Shown here: positions 17,157-25,749 of the stretch, one piece after another
Numbering within the stretch: the first letter of the stretch is position 1
Layout: the number at the start of each line of letters is the position of its first letter
Assembly (NCBI RefSeq): GCF_036226685.1
Contig: NZ_CP109009.1
Coordinates: 620,001-684,000, forward strand
DNA: 64,000 bases
Direction of reading: 5' to 3'
From: Streptomyces sp. NBC_00690
Lineage (GTDB): Bacteria; Actinomycetota; Actinomycetes; Streptomycetales; Streptomycetaceae
Notes under the pieces: generated by a model
Database searches by the model: none
What the model was told of the DNA's origin: nothing
Seen by the model: only the letters and a program-made list of their open reading frames with translations
Made by a program: the position numbers and the translations under genes

Positions 17157-18017
17157 GTGACTTTGGCCCCGGCGCTAGCGCCTGCCGGAGCTGCCCTCAG
17201 CTGCTCCACTCTGCTGGCATCCTCCTATGCACGGCTGACAGCCCTGTGCGAGGCGCTGCACGTGGAGATCACTCCGCCCCACACGCCAGCCGCTCAGGGC
17301 TGGATCGACGGCGCCGAGTTGGCCTGCCGCACCGACCTGCTCGATGCCTTCCTCGATGCCGAAGCCTGCCGCATCCACGAGCGGTACGACCACCTGGCCC
17401 GGCCCGATGTGGTGGCGTCCCGTGCGCTGCACAGTTATCTGTGGTCTGCCTGCCTGCTGATCAGCGGCCCCTGGTACTTGGAGCGCCGAGTGCCACGACT
17501 GCGGCCCGACGCAGTGCGCGTCAGTCGAACGAGTGATGCGCTCGCGGTGGTGCCGGGCAGTTTCTGCTGTCTGCCGGACGACCCGGCCTCGGGATTGCCC
17601 GGGGTCAAGGTGGTAGCGACCGAGGCGGCCCTGCGCGATGAGTTGCGCGCGTCGGTGGCCGACCATGTCCGGCCGCTGTTGTCGGCCATCGCTCCGCGCT
17701 TGCGGCGCGGGCCCCGAAGCCTATGGGGCATGGTCGGTGACGACCTCGTCTCGGGGATCTGGTACCTCGGACGGATGCTGGGCGACGAGGAGCGCGGCGT
17801 GCGCGAGGCCGGCGAAGTGCTGCCGGGGCCCGTCGGGCCGTTCCTCGGCGGTGCCGGATTCCGACGGCTCCAGGGCAGTGACGGGCAGTCACATCCCACC
17901 CGTACCCGCATGGGCTGTTGCCTCTACTACACGATCCGACCCGCCGAAGCGTGTGCCACCTGCCCACGGACCAGTGACGCGGAGCGGTTGCGACGGCTGG
18001 AAGAGACCACCTCGTAG
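17157..18017 (+). CDS. FhuF-like (2Fe-2S) ferric-siderophore reductase
   Basis: A 286-residue protein from GTG 17157, with GAGGAG at a normal distance. The C-terminus carries the FhuF cluster motif, GCCLYYTIRPAEACATCPRT, that is CC-x10-C-x2-C ligating a 2Fe-2S centre. FhuF proteins reduce Fe(III) in hydroxamate or carboxylate siderophores in the cytoplasm, releasing iron after import. Divergence from the biosynthetic operon across paired iron boxes strongly suggests that it processes the siderophore made there. No permease or binding protein accompanies it. Confidence 0.85.
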   Translation: MTLAPALAPAGAALSCSTLLASSYARLTALCEALHVEITPPHTPAAQGWIDGAELACRTDLLDAFLDAEACRIHERYDHLARPDVVASRALHSYLWSACLLISGPWYLERRVPRLRPDAVRVSRTSDALAVVPGSFCCLPDDPASGLPGVKVVATEAALRDELRASVADHVRPLLSAIAPRLRRGPRSLWGMVGDDLVSGIWYLGRMLGDEERGVREAGEVLPGPVGPFLGGAGFRRLQGSDGQSHPTRTRMGCCLYYTIRPAEACATCPRTSDAERLRRLEETTS

Positions 18018-18116
18018 CCCGTCGCGGTACCGCCTCGTGGACACGCGTAGGGGCCACCACGTAGACACCGCCACGATGACCCGGGCATACGGGGCCGCCT
18101 TTGGTACATAGGCCCC

Positions 18117-19331
18117 ATGTCTCACCCGGGAACGCTCCTCCTCATCATGGGCATCGCCGTGCTCGCCCCACTGCTCGCCGATGGTTTCGCCCGCTGGCTC
18201 CGCATCCCCCTGGTGATCTTCGAGATCCTGCTGGGCATCGTCGTCGGTCCCGATCTGCTGGGGTGGGCACAGACCGATCAGGTCATCGACACCCTTGCGG
18301 ACCTCGGGCTGGCCATGCTGATCTTCCTGGCCGGCTACGAGATCGACTTCGGCGCCGTTCGGGGCGACACATTGCGCCGTTCCGTCGGGGCCTGGGCGAT
18401 CTCGCTCGTCGCCGGACTGGGCATCGGCCTGGCGCTGTCGGGCGGCGAACTCGATCGCGGTCTGGTCATCGGCACCGCGCTCACCAGCACCGCTCTCGGC
18501 ACCGTGCTGCCGATCCTGCGTGACAGCGGCGATCTGCGGGGCAGGTTCGGATCGGTGGTGCTCGCCTTCGGTTCCGTGGGCGAGTTCGGTCCGATCCTCG
18601 CCATGGCGCTCCTGCTCAGCGGAAGGCGGCCCGCGGAGTCACTTGCCCTGCTCGCGGGATTCACGGCAGTCACAGCCGCGGCCTTCCTGTGGGCGCGACG
18701 CCCCCGTCCGCCCTGGTTCTCCCGGGTGATCGCCACCACGTTGCACAGCAGCGGCCAGTTCGCGGTGCGCCTGGTCATGCTGGTGCTGGTGTCGATGCTG
18801 GCGCTGTCCGTGGTGTTCGGACTGGACATCCTGCTCGGGGCCTTCGCAGCGGGGATGCTCATCCGGCTGGTCCTTGGCGGCGCCGCTCCCGACAGCAGCC
18901 CGGAGGTTCTCGGTCGGATCGAAGCCCTCGCCTTCGGCTTCCTCGTACCGGTCTTCTTCGTGGTCACCGGCATCGAGTTCGATCTCGACGCCCTGCTCGC
19001 CGGTGGCCGTGCACTGGTGCTGCTCCCGGTGTTCCTGGCGCTCTTCCTGATCGTGCGCGGTCTGCCGGTGTGGGCCCTAGCACCACACGACCTGTCCCGG
19101 ACCGACCGCAGGGCGCTGGTGTTGTACGCGTCCACCTGTCTGCCCCTGGTCGTGGCCATCACCACGATCGGGATCGACGAGAAGGCCATCGATTCAGGCG
19201 AGGCGGCGGCTCTGGTCGGCGCCGCCATGGTGTCCGTCCTGGCCTTTCCCCTGCTCGCCCTACGACTGCGCGCGCGGGAGGGCAAGGCGTCGGCCTCGGC
19301 ACGGCGGGCCCCGGGTACCGAAAGTTGGTGA
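18117..19331 (+). CDS. Cation:proton antiporter (CPA2/KefB-like)
   Basis: A 404-residue membrane protein with 12 to 13 hydrophobic segments, ATG start at 18117. Blocks such as IFEILLGIVVGPDLLGWAQT, LADLGLAMLIFLAGYEIDF and ILLGAFAAGMLIRLVLGG are typical of CPA2 monovalent cation/proton antiporters. No C-terminal RCK/TrkA-N domain is attached, so it is the short form. It is separated by 100 bases from the FhuF-like gene and is probably unrelated to iron. The exchanged ion (Na+ or K+) cannot be deduced. Confidence 0.88.
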   Translation: MSHPGTLLLIMGIAVLAPLLADGFARWLRIPLVIFEILLGIVVGPDLLGWAQTDQVIDTLADLGLAMLIFLAGYEIDFGAVRGDTLRRSVGAWAISLVAGLGIGLALSGGELDRGLVIGTALTSTALGTVLPILRDSGDLRGRFGSVVLAFGSVGEFGPILAMALLLSGRRPAESLALLAGFTAVTAAAFLWARRPRPPWFSRVIATTLHSSGQFAVRLVMLVLVSMLALSVVFGLDILLGAFAAGMLIRLVLGGAAPDSSPEVLGRIEALAFGFLVPVFFVVTGIEFDLDALLAGGRALVLLPVFLALFLIVRGLPVWALAPHDLSRTDRRALVLYASTCLPLVVAITTIGIDEKAIDSGEAAALVGAAMVSVLAFPLLALRLRAREGKASASARRAPGTESW

Positions 19332-19425
19332 GGAGCAGCTGAGTTGGGAAGTTGTCGACCCGTCACCCGGTTGGTCCTGAGCGAAGCCCCGGCCGTGCGA
19401 ACCAACCGTGGGAGAAGGAGCGGCC

Positions 19426-19521
19426 ATGTCCGATGAGTTTTCCCCGACCCGGCCGTCAACCCCTTCGAAACGATATTCGACGACCTTGGCACCACCCCGC
19501 GCCATGAGGAGACATCCGTGA
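19426..19521 (+). CDS. Short ORF coupled to the serine hydrolase, or its frameshifted true start
   Basis: An ATG at 19426 preceded by AGAAGGAG opens a 31-codon frame (MSDEFSPTRPSTPSKRYS) whose TGA overlaps the hydrolase GTG as GTGA. In the hydrolase frame the same bases read DPAVNPFETIFDDLGTTPRH, which looks more protein-like. One base fewer in the TTTTCCCC run (about 19437-19444) would therefore join MSDEFSP to the hydrolase. It is either a translationally coupled leader or evidence of an indel. Confidence 0.4.
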   Translation: MSDEFSPTRPSTPSKRYSTTLAPPRAMRRHP

Positions 19522-20630
19522 GCGACATCCAGAAGAGACTGCAAGAAGCTGCCGACCGCCTCGTGGACTCCGGCACCGAACGGGGCCTGCAGATCGCCGT
19601 GTATCGACACGGTGAGCAGATGGCCGACGTCGTCGCGGGCATCGCCGATCCGAAGACCGGGCGGATGATGGAGCCTGGGACCGTGCTCTACACCTATTCC
19701 ATGGGCAAGGCGGCCACGGCGACGGTGGCGCACATGCTCGTGGAGCGCGGTCTGTTCACCTATGACACGCCCGTCGCCGAGCTCTGGCCCGAGTTCGCGG
19801 CGCACGGCAAGGGCGCCGTGACGGTGCGGCACGTACTGACCCATACGGCCGGGGTGCCCGGGCTGCCGCTGGACACCACCTTCGAGGACATCTGCGATTG
19901 GGACGCGATCTGTGCGACCGTCGCGGACTCCCGCCTGTGGTGGGAGCCCGGCACGGCGATGGGCTACCACGCCTACACCTTCGGCTATCTGATCGGGGAG
20001 ATCGTCCGCCGGGTGACCGGCAAGCCGATCTCCCAGGTACTGCGTGAGGAGATCACCGAGCCGCTCGGCGTGGCGGACGAGCTCTACTTCGGGATGCCGG
20101 TGAGTGAACACAGGCGGCTCGCCCCCTTGGAGGACATGCCGGGCGCATCCGAGATGATGGCCTCGCTTCCGCCGGACCTGCCGATGCTGAAGGCCGGCCC
20201 TCTCTCCCTCTTCCCGACGGCCGATCTGGGCAATCGCACCGATGTGCTCGCCGCTGACATCCCGGCCGGAGGCAAGACGTCGGCGCGCGCCATGGCCCGT
20301 ATGTACGCGGCCCTGCTCGACGAGGTGTCGGGCGTACGGCTGTTGTCCCCGGAACGACTGCGAGAAGTCACCGCCACCGCCTACAGCGGGCCCGACCAGG
20401 TGTTCGGCATGGATTCCGCCTGGGGCCTCGGCTACTCGATCGGCCTGCCGCAAGGTGCTGCGAGCAGCCCGAGCGTGTTTGCGATGGGAGGCGCCGGCGG
20501 GACCTTCGCGTACGGGGACACGGCAACCGGCGTCTCGTTCGCCTTCACCAAGAACCGTCTGACCCAGGACTTCTCGACCGCGGAGGCGCTGGCCGCCCTG
20601 GTTCAGGAATCGTTCCCCGCGGGCGGGTGA
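19518..20630 (+). CDS. Beta-lactamase-fold serine hydrolase (class C/EstB-like)
   Basis: A 370-residue protein from GTG 19518 with GAGGAG upstream; see the preceding entry for a possible longer N-terminus. The nucleophile motif SxxK is SMGK in LYTYSMGKAATATVAHMLVE. The tyrosine motif lies in AMGYHAYTFGYLIGEIVRRV, and a GGAGGTF block sits near the C-terminus where class C enzymes have K/HxG. VRHVLTHTAGVPGLPL is also typical. No signal peptide is present, so it is cytoplasmic. Family members are esterases or peptidases of unknown physiological substrate. Confidence 0.85.
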   Translation: MSDIQKRLQEAADRLVDSGTERGLQIAVYRHGEQMADVVAGIADPKTGRMMEPGTVLYTYSMGKAATATVAHMLVERGLFTYDTPVAELWPEFAAHGKGAVTVRHVLTHTAGVPGLPLDTTFEDICDWDAICATVADSRLWWEPGTAMGYHAYTFGYLIGEIVRRVTGKPISQVLREEITEPLGVADELYFGMPVSEHRRLAPLEDMPGASEMMASLPPDLPMLKAGPLSLFPTADLGNRTDVLAADIPAGGKTSARAMARMYAALLDEVSGVRLLSPERLREVTATAYSGPDQVFGMDSAWGLGYSIGLPQGAASSPSVFAMGGAGGTFAYGDTATGVSFAFTKNRLTQDFSTAEALAALVQESFPAGG

Positions 20631-20790
20631 GCTCCGAACGGGCTGTGTAGCGCCTCGTCGAGTGGAGCTCCTGCGGGGCTCACTCTGCGTCCCGTTCGGC
20701 CCCCTGCGCGTCAGTCCATCGGGCGGCGCCACTCCTCCTGGGGCACGATGGAAAAGGGGCGAAAACCCCTGCGCCTGCCTGGAGGCCCCA

Positions 20791-21021
20791 ATGGAGTACG
20801 CGGAGAGCTACGAGCTGATGTTCCAGGCATCGGCCGCTGAGGACGATGTGGTGATCGTCCGACGCACCGAGAGGGCCGGTGCCGGGGGATTTCCCATCTA
20901 CGAGGACGACACCGGCATCGTGCGCGCCGAGATCAGCGACCAGGGTGAGGTGCGGATGTTGGCGAGCGGGGGTCATCAGGCCCCCGGGATGCCGGTGTCG
21001 ATTCGGCCACTGGGAGTGTGA
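20791..21021 (+). CDS. DUF6296 family protein
   Basis: A 76-residue cytoplasmic protein from ATG 20791 behind GGAGG. It has the beta-rich pattern SYELMFQASAAEDDVVIVRR, GGFPIYEDDTGIVRAEISDQ and GHQAPGMPVSIRPLG, which I recall as the small Streptomyces family DUF6296. No function is known. It is a single gene with no obvious operon partner. Confidence 0.7.
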   Translation: MEYAESYELMFQASAAEDDVVIVRRTERAGAGGFPIYEDDTGIVRAEISDQGEVRMLASGGHQAPGMPVSIRPLGV

Positions 21022-21442
21022 CGCACCTGATGGCTGCGCTGGGATCGTGGCGCGCCGAGGGCGGACAGAGCAGGAACGCACAGTGAGCGGTGGTCCCACG
21101 CCGGGCGGTGGGGACCGCCGCTTCGGCGTGGTCACTGAACTGGACCGAGGTTCAACTGGTGTCGCGGCCATGAGGAAGCGAGCTCCCAACCGTCGAGTAC
21201 CGCCGAGTACCACCGGTTGCCACCCTTGCGGTCCGCCTGTCGTCTGGCACGTGTGGTCGGCACCTGCAAGTGTGACTCCCCCACGGACGGGTGATGTGTA
21301 CTCCGGAGCCTTGACCGCGGAGCGGGGACGAGGTCACCAGATACCGCTACGCCGCAGGTCCGGGGCGGTGCGCCGGATGCGTGGCACGAGTGCCGGCGAA
21401 CGCGACACGCTTCGCGGGCTTGGCGACAACACACGATAGGGC
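21022..21442. other. Intergenic stretch, no gene recognised
   Basis: About 420 bases between DUF6296 and the DUF2470 iron box. No open frame here combines a ribosome site with coding bias, and no convincing terminator was found. Its right end carries the promoter region for the DUF2470 gene. Confidence 0.4.
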
Positions 21443-21461
21443 TTAGGTTAGGCAAACCTAA
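21443..21461 (+). promoter_or_regulatory. Iron box before the DUF2470 gene
   Basis: TTAGGTTAGGCAAACCTAA matches the consensus at 17 of 19 positions and is nearly palindromic, the best of the three iron boxes in the window. It lies 25 bases before the ATG, where a bound DtxR-family repressor would block transcription. Confidence 0.9.
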
Positions 21462-21486
21462 GTTCCCTCGATGTGTGGAGTTCTGG

Positions 21487-22218
21487 ATGCGCCGCCTGTT
21501 CAACGCCCCGCTCGCGCAGCCGACGAGCGCGGAACGAATCCGGTCGATCCTGACAGCCGCGGACTCGATGACGGTGGTCACCGACGAAGGCCGTACCGAG
21601 GTCTCCCGACTGAACGGATCAGGCGTCGCCGAACACATCCACCTCCATCCGGCACTCTCCCGCCAGTGGGAGGGGGACACGGACTCCACCTCGGACGGAC
21701 CCGTGCGCGCCAGCTTGGAGTTCACCGACATCGCCCCCACACCGGTCCGCGATCGCGTACGTGCCCGAGTCCTGCTCGCGGGCTGGATGCTGGACTCCGC
21801 CGAGCACTCGGCTCCCAACGGAAGCCGCTGCATGGAGTTCGCCCACGCCGTGCTGGAACGAGACGGTGAGCGGGTCACGGTCAACCTCGACGAACTCATG
21901 GAAGCGGACACCGACCCCCTGGCCACGTGCGAGGCCAGCATGCTCACCCATCTCCTCGACGACCACGGGGACGTCGTCGAACTGCTCCTGCGCCTTGTGA
22001 AGCCCCGACTGACGCTCGGCGCCCGCCGTGCGCTTCCCGTAGCCATCGATCGCTACGGGATCACCCTGCGACTGGAGTACGCGGACACGTACGCGGACGC
22101 CCGCCTACCGTTCCCGGCACCGGTCAAGGAGGTCGACCAGGCGGGCGTGCGCATCCATTCCCTGCTCAACATGGCGCGCCACCGCACATCGCGGAACTGG
22201 CTGCTGAGCGACTCCTAG
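21487..22218 (+). CDS. DUF2470 domain protein, iron-regulated (heme-utilisation related)
   Basis: A 243-residue protein; I choose ATG 21487 because GGAG lies six bases before it, rather than the in-frame GTG at 21475. The N-terminal part (MRRLFNAPLAQPTSAERIRS) resembles proteins with a split-barrel-like fold. The C-terminal DUF2470 domain includes HAVLERDGERVTVNLDELME followed by DTDPLATCEASML. DUF2470 is usually fused or adjacent to heme-degrading or pyridoxamine-oxidase-like HugZ domains. The adjacent iron box supports a role in iron or heme handling. No heme transporter is nearby. Confidence 0.8.
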   Translation: MRRLFNAPLAQPTSAERIRSILTAADSMTVVTDEGRTEVSRLNGSGVAEHIHLHPALSRQWEGDTDSTSDGPVRASLEFTDIAPTPVRDRVRARVLLAGWMLDSAEHSAPNGSRCMEFAHAVLERDGERVTVNLDELMEADTDPLATCEASMLTHLLDDHGDVVELLLRLVKPRLTLGARRALPVAIDRYGITLRLEYADTYADARLPFPAPVKEVDQAGVRIHSLLNMARHRTSRNWLLSDS

Positions 22219-22412
22219 ACCGCTTCTGGAGGGCGCGGCCCCGGGCCCACAAACTGGGGCGAGCAGATCGAGGCCAAAGACCCGCCGGCACCGGCTATGG
22301 AGCGCTTGACGGCCTACTCGGGGCTCATGCCCGGCGCCACTCCCCCGCCCGCGGGTTGACGGCGAACCCGCGGATGGGAGTGCTGGCCGGACGGTTCAAC
22401 CAACTGGTCGAA

Positions 22413-23303
22413 TCAGTCACGACGATGCCGACTGTTGTCGAGACGCGGGGGCCGCAGCGTCACCAAGGTCCCCAGGGCAAGCAGTGCGAGGGCCGCGATG
22501 CCGCCGCCCACGATCTTCATCGAGTTATCACCGGCGCCGGAGGCCGACTGGTTCGCGTCCGGTGAGCTGTTGACACCGGTCAGGGGTGCGTCCGACACCT
22601 TGGGGGTGCTCGGTCTGCCCAGGACGCCCAAGCGACGGGATTCACCCGGGATTTCCGCCGCGAGCACGACGTCCGAGCAGTGGTAGTACGTGTCGGTGGA
22701 GTCGCTGTTCCGCCAAACCGTGTACATGACGTGCTGGCCCGAGAGCCCGTCCGGGAGCTTGGCCTGGATGCGGTAGGCGCCGCTCTGGAACTCGGGGTGC
22801 GCCACCGTGGCGAAGGGCTGCTCTTCCAGATCCGCCCAACGCAGCTTCTCACTCGGCTTGTACCCCTCCTTGGTGAGGAAGAGTTCGAAGGTCCCCTTGT
22901 GCTGGATCGTCGACCGGTAGGTGACGGTGAGGTCGCTTCCGGTCGTCAGAGTGGTGGTCGGCCAGTCATCGCGTGCGATGTCCAACCCCTTGAACTCGTC
23001 CAGCCCAGCGCTGCACAACTTTCCGTCAGGGATGACCTCACGGTCACGGCCCTTGACGTCGGCCACACGTATGTTGTCCCAGGCGTCGAACGCCACGCCC
23101 CCGTTCGCGGCGACGGCGGCTCGGCAAGCCTCCGTCTTGTTGTGCGGACCATCCGGCCCGCAGGCAGCCACCCGGCTCGCAGGGTCAGTGGGTGCCCCGT
23201 GGGCCTGTGCGGTCCCTTGGGCCGCAGTGACGAGCAGCACCGGTACGGCACCGACAGCGACGAATCGCAGCACGACGGCGGCAGCGGTGCGTGGGACGAT
23301 CAT
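22413..23303 (-). CDS. AA10 lytic polysaccharide monooxygenase with C-terminal membrane anchor
   Basis: A 296-residue exported copper enzyme that oxidatively cleaves chitin or cellulose. The signal peptide (residues 1-34) ends in AQGTAQA, leaving His35 as the mature N-terminus (HGAPTDPASR), the first copper ligand of the histidine brace. A second histidine is in PFATVAHPEFQSGAYRI. FDAWDNIRV and TVWRNSDSTDTYYHCSDVVL are AA10-like. After a Ser/Pro/Asn-rich linker, a hydrophobic segment (IVGGGIAALALLALGTLVTL) and a basic tail suggest anchoring to the membrane. An AAGGAGG lies upstream of ATG 23303. Confidence 0.88.
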   Translation of the reverse strand: MIVPRTAAAVVLRFVAVGAVPVLLVTAAQGTAQAHGAPTDPASRVAACGPDGPHNKTEACRAAVAANGGVAFDAWDNIRVADVKGRDREVIPDGKLCSAGLDEFKGLDIARDDWPTTTLTTGSDLTVTYRSTIQHKGTFELFLTKEGYKPSEKLRWADLEEQPFATVAHPEFQSGAYRIQAKLPDGLSGQHVMYTVWRNSDSTDTYYHCSDVVLAAEIPGESRRLGVLGRPSTPKVSDAPLTGVNSSPDANQSASGAGDNSMKIVGGGIAALALLALGTLVTLRPPRLDNSRHRRD

Positions 23304-23534
23304 TTTCGGTAGACCTCCTTGTCAACCCGGCGGCTTGCCGTCTTATACGGGCAGGCCCGGTGGAGTGTTCACCCCACTAGCGGACGGGCAGCCGCGGTAG
23401 CGGCGACGGTCGGCACACCGGTGGGAGAATCCTGCTGGGCCGAAGGGCTGCCCGCAATGCCCTGGTCAGAGAAAGAACCACCGATTTCCCTGTCAGTGTC
23501 CGTGCACGCATCGACGCCAGTCAGTGGAGGAGCC

Positions 23535-23981
23535 ATGTCCGGCCAGTTCGAGGCGATCGTAGAGATTCAGCGCCCCATCGAGGAGGTCTTCGCCTTCCTC
23601 GCGAACGGCGAGAACGACACGAAGTTCAGTCCGCGAGTGATCAGGATCGCGAAGACGACTGAGGGTCCGACCGGGGTGGGGACCGTCTACACGAGCACGG
23701 TCAAGGACGCGGGACTCACGACGGAGCGCCAGTTCCGCATCACCGCGTTCGACGCTCCAACGCGCATCCGGTGGGCGGAGACCTCCAAGAACCTCGTGAC
23801 CGCCAAGGAGGGCGGCTATGACCTGGAAACCACAGGTTCGGGCGGCACTCGGGTGCGCATCTTCAACCAACTCGAAGGGCACGGCGTCGGCAAGGCGCTG
23901 GTCCGCCTGGCTTTGAGTGCAGCACGCAAGGACAGTGACGCCTTCGGGCGTCGGATCAAGGCCGCCGTCGAGGCGCCATAG
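23535..23981 (+). CDS. SRPBCC-family (START-like) protein
   Basis: A 148-residue protein from ATG 23535 with GGAGGAG upstream. It starts FEAIVEIQRPIEEVFAFLAN and ends with GGTRVRIFNQLEGHGVGKAL and a long C-terminal helix, the helix-grip layout of the polyketide cyclase/dehydrase-like SRPBCC fold. These small proteins bind hydrophobic ligands, and the ligand is unknown. The gene stands alone and is followed by a terminator at 24117-24153. Confidence 0.8.
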   Translation: MSGQFEAIVEIQRPIEEVFAFLANGENDTKFSPRVIRIAKTTEGPTGVGTVYTSTVKDAGLTTERQFRITAFDAPTRIRWAETSKNLVTAKEGGYDLETTGSGGTRVRIFNQLEGHGVGKALVRLALSAARKDSDAFGRRIKAAVEAP

Positions 23982-24116
23982 GCGTTCAAACCCGATGACC
24001 CATCGTTCGCATCTGCGAAACGTCAAAGAAGAGTCGGGGGTTTGACGATCAAGCGAATGACCATGATGAATCAGGCACAACGCCAGACTCGGGACAAGAC
24101 GGCTTAGTTGAATGAC

Positions 24117-24153
24117 GTAGGGCCGGTCCGCCATATGACGGACCGGCCCCTAC
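24117..24153. terminator. Strong bidirectional hairpin terminator
   Basis: The stem GTAGGGCCGGTCCG pairs with CGGACCGGCCCCTAC (one bulged base) around an 8-base loop. It lies between the convergent SRPBCC and SPW-repeat genes and probably ends both transcripts. Confidence 0.8.
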
Positions 24154-24222
24154 TTCAATCACCAGGGTGGAGCAGAGGGGGCGTCCCCTGTTGCGTACTC
24201 ACCCTGTCGGCGCATCGCCCGC

Positions 24223-24672
24223 TCAGGCTGGCGAACGACTGGCCCGGCCACTCCTCATCGTCGCGGCCATGCACACCAGCCCCAGAACGAACGTGAGCGC
24301 TCCGAGGATGACGTTGGTCCAGATGACCCCTGCGTCCGGGCTGCTACCCACGATCCAGGGTGCGATAACCAGCCACACACCCATCGCACACATGGCTCCG
24401 CTCAAGCCATACATCCGCTGAGGGGTGACAGTGAACCCGAGCGCGAGCACGGCGATCGCGATGCCCATGATCAAGTTGTGCGTTGCGAGGGCTGGCTGAT
24501 TGGCCGAGAAGTGAACGACCCATGGGGAGATCGCGCACGCCAAACCGACCAGGAACACCGGGCCATCCACCAGGGCGACGTCGCGCCCTCCGAGTACCTG
24601 GGCGTAACGGTCCCGCATTTCCGTGATGTCAGGGTGCCCCGCGAGGTCTTCCCTGTGTGAGACGCCGGCCAT
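24223..24672 (-). CDS. SPW-repeat integral membrane protein
   Basis: About 149 residues from ATG 24672, which is preceded by AAGGAGG; earlier in-frame starts add an unlikely leader. Two copies of a two-helix unit are seen, each with the SPW-like motif: AISPWVVHFSANQPALATHN and VIAPWIVGSSPDAGV. Together they give four transmembrane helices. A 45-residue polar N-terminus (REDLAGHPDITEMRDRYAQV) precedes them. SPW proteins are common in actinomycetes and have no known function. Confidence 0.85.
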   Translation of the reverse strand: MAGVSHREDLAGHPDITEMRDRYAQVLGGRDVALVDGPVFLVGLACAISPWVVHFSANQPALATHNLIMGIAIAVLALGFTVTPQRMYGLSGAMCAMGVWLVIAPWIVGSSPDAGVIWTNVILGALTFVLGLVCMAATMRSGRASRSPA

Positions 24673-25188
24673 ACGACTCGCCTCCTTCAGTGCGCTGAAC
24701 GTCTGACCGCGTGTGCATGCCGGAGCAGCACTCTCTTTCATTCTGCTCTTATCTTTTCCTTATCGGTAGCTATCCGGAGTATCAGATTCCGCTACTCGCC
24801 GAGCGGTCGGATGCCGCCCGCAAAGCGGAGCGACGGATACCCGTGGCGAACCATGCGCCGACAGCTTCACCCCGCCCACCGAAGCCCGCCCGGACCCATG
24901 CGCCGTGCACCCGACCCGTACCATCGACACAACCGCAGACCTCCACAAAATCCGCACATACGTTCCCACGCCGATGCGCGGACAAGGAGGAGCGACGGGA
25001 GATGTACTGGTGAACATCCCGTCGTCATGGGGTCTCGACAACGCGCCCGGGCTGATCGCACACCCCGTCCGTGACCTGTGAATGGCGGCTCGACCGTTGG
25101 CAGAGCCCCTCGTCATCGGCATGATCGTGACAACTACGGGCAAGGGCCCGGCACAGACTGACACTTTCTCCGATCGGAGTCGCACACC
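24673..25188. other. Intergenic region, no gene recognised
   Basis: About 515 bases between the divergently transcribed SPW and SRPBCC genes. The frames here have irregular codon use and no ribosome sites, so I call no gene. The AT-richer patch near 24735-24785 is the most promoter-like part. Confidence 0.45.
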
Positions 25189-25701
25189 ATGCCACGCACC
25201 CTGGCGGTCTCGGACAGCATCGTCATCCAGGCCGCCCCCTCAGTCATCTACGACCAGGTCAGCGATCCGACCCTCATGGGGCAGTGGAGTCCGGAGAACC
25301 TCGGGGCAACCGTGCACCACGGCAGCGGAAACGCATTCGTGGGCATGCAGTTCGTGGGGCACAACAAGCGGGGTCCGTTTCGCTGGACGACCCGTTGCAC
25401 AGTCGTGGCGGCCGATCGTGGAGAGCGGTTCGCCTTCCGGGTACACGCCATCGGTCGGCGCCGGCCTCTGCTCCGGGGGCGGATAGCGACCTGGGAGTAC
25501 CGGTTCGAAGCCGTCGACGGAGGCACCCGGGTGACGGAGACCTGGCGGGACGACCGTCGGACCTGGCCGGACGCCTTCGCCAACGCCTTCGACAAGTTGG
25601 CCACCAAGGGGCACACCTTCGCGGAGTTCCAGCGGGGGAACATCCGTCGGACGCTCGACCGTCTGAAGAAGGCAGTGGAGTCCGCCCCGGCCGCGTCCTG
25701 A
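25189..25701 (+). CDS. SRPBCC-family polyketide cyclase/dehydrase-like protein
   Basis: A 170-residue protein from ATG 25189. It begins SDSIVIQAAPSVIYDQVSDP and continues PTLMGQWSPENLGATVHHG and TWEYRFEAVDGGTRVTETWR, the helix-grip pattern of SRPBCC proteins, ending in a basic helix (RRTLDRLKKAVESA). It probably binds a small lipid-like ligand, as is inferred for the family. It is 48 bases upstream of the ATPase gene and may be cotranscribed with it. Confidence 0.8.
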   Translation: MPRTLAVSDSIVIQAAPSVIYDQVSDPTLMGQWSPENLGATVHHGSGNAFVGMQFVGHNKRGPFRWTTRCTVVAADRGERFAFRVHAIGRRRPLLRGRIATWEYRFEAVDGGTRVTETWRDDRRTWPDAFANAFDKLATKGHTFAEFQRGNIRRTLDRLKKAVESAPAAS

Positions 25702-25749
25702 GCAAGGCGATGGTCCTCAGAGGTCCGTCGAGTACGCCAGACTGGGCAG

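Noticed and set aside
16712..17209. Minus-strand frame spanning the iron boxes
   Set aside because: It lies in the divergent promoter region, overlaps two real genes and would be incompatible with the operators.
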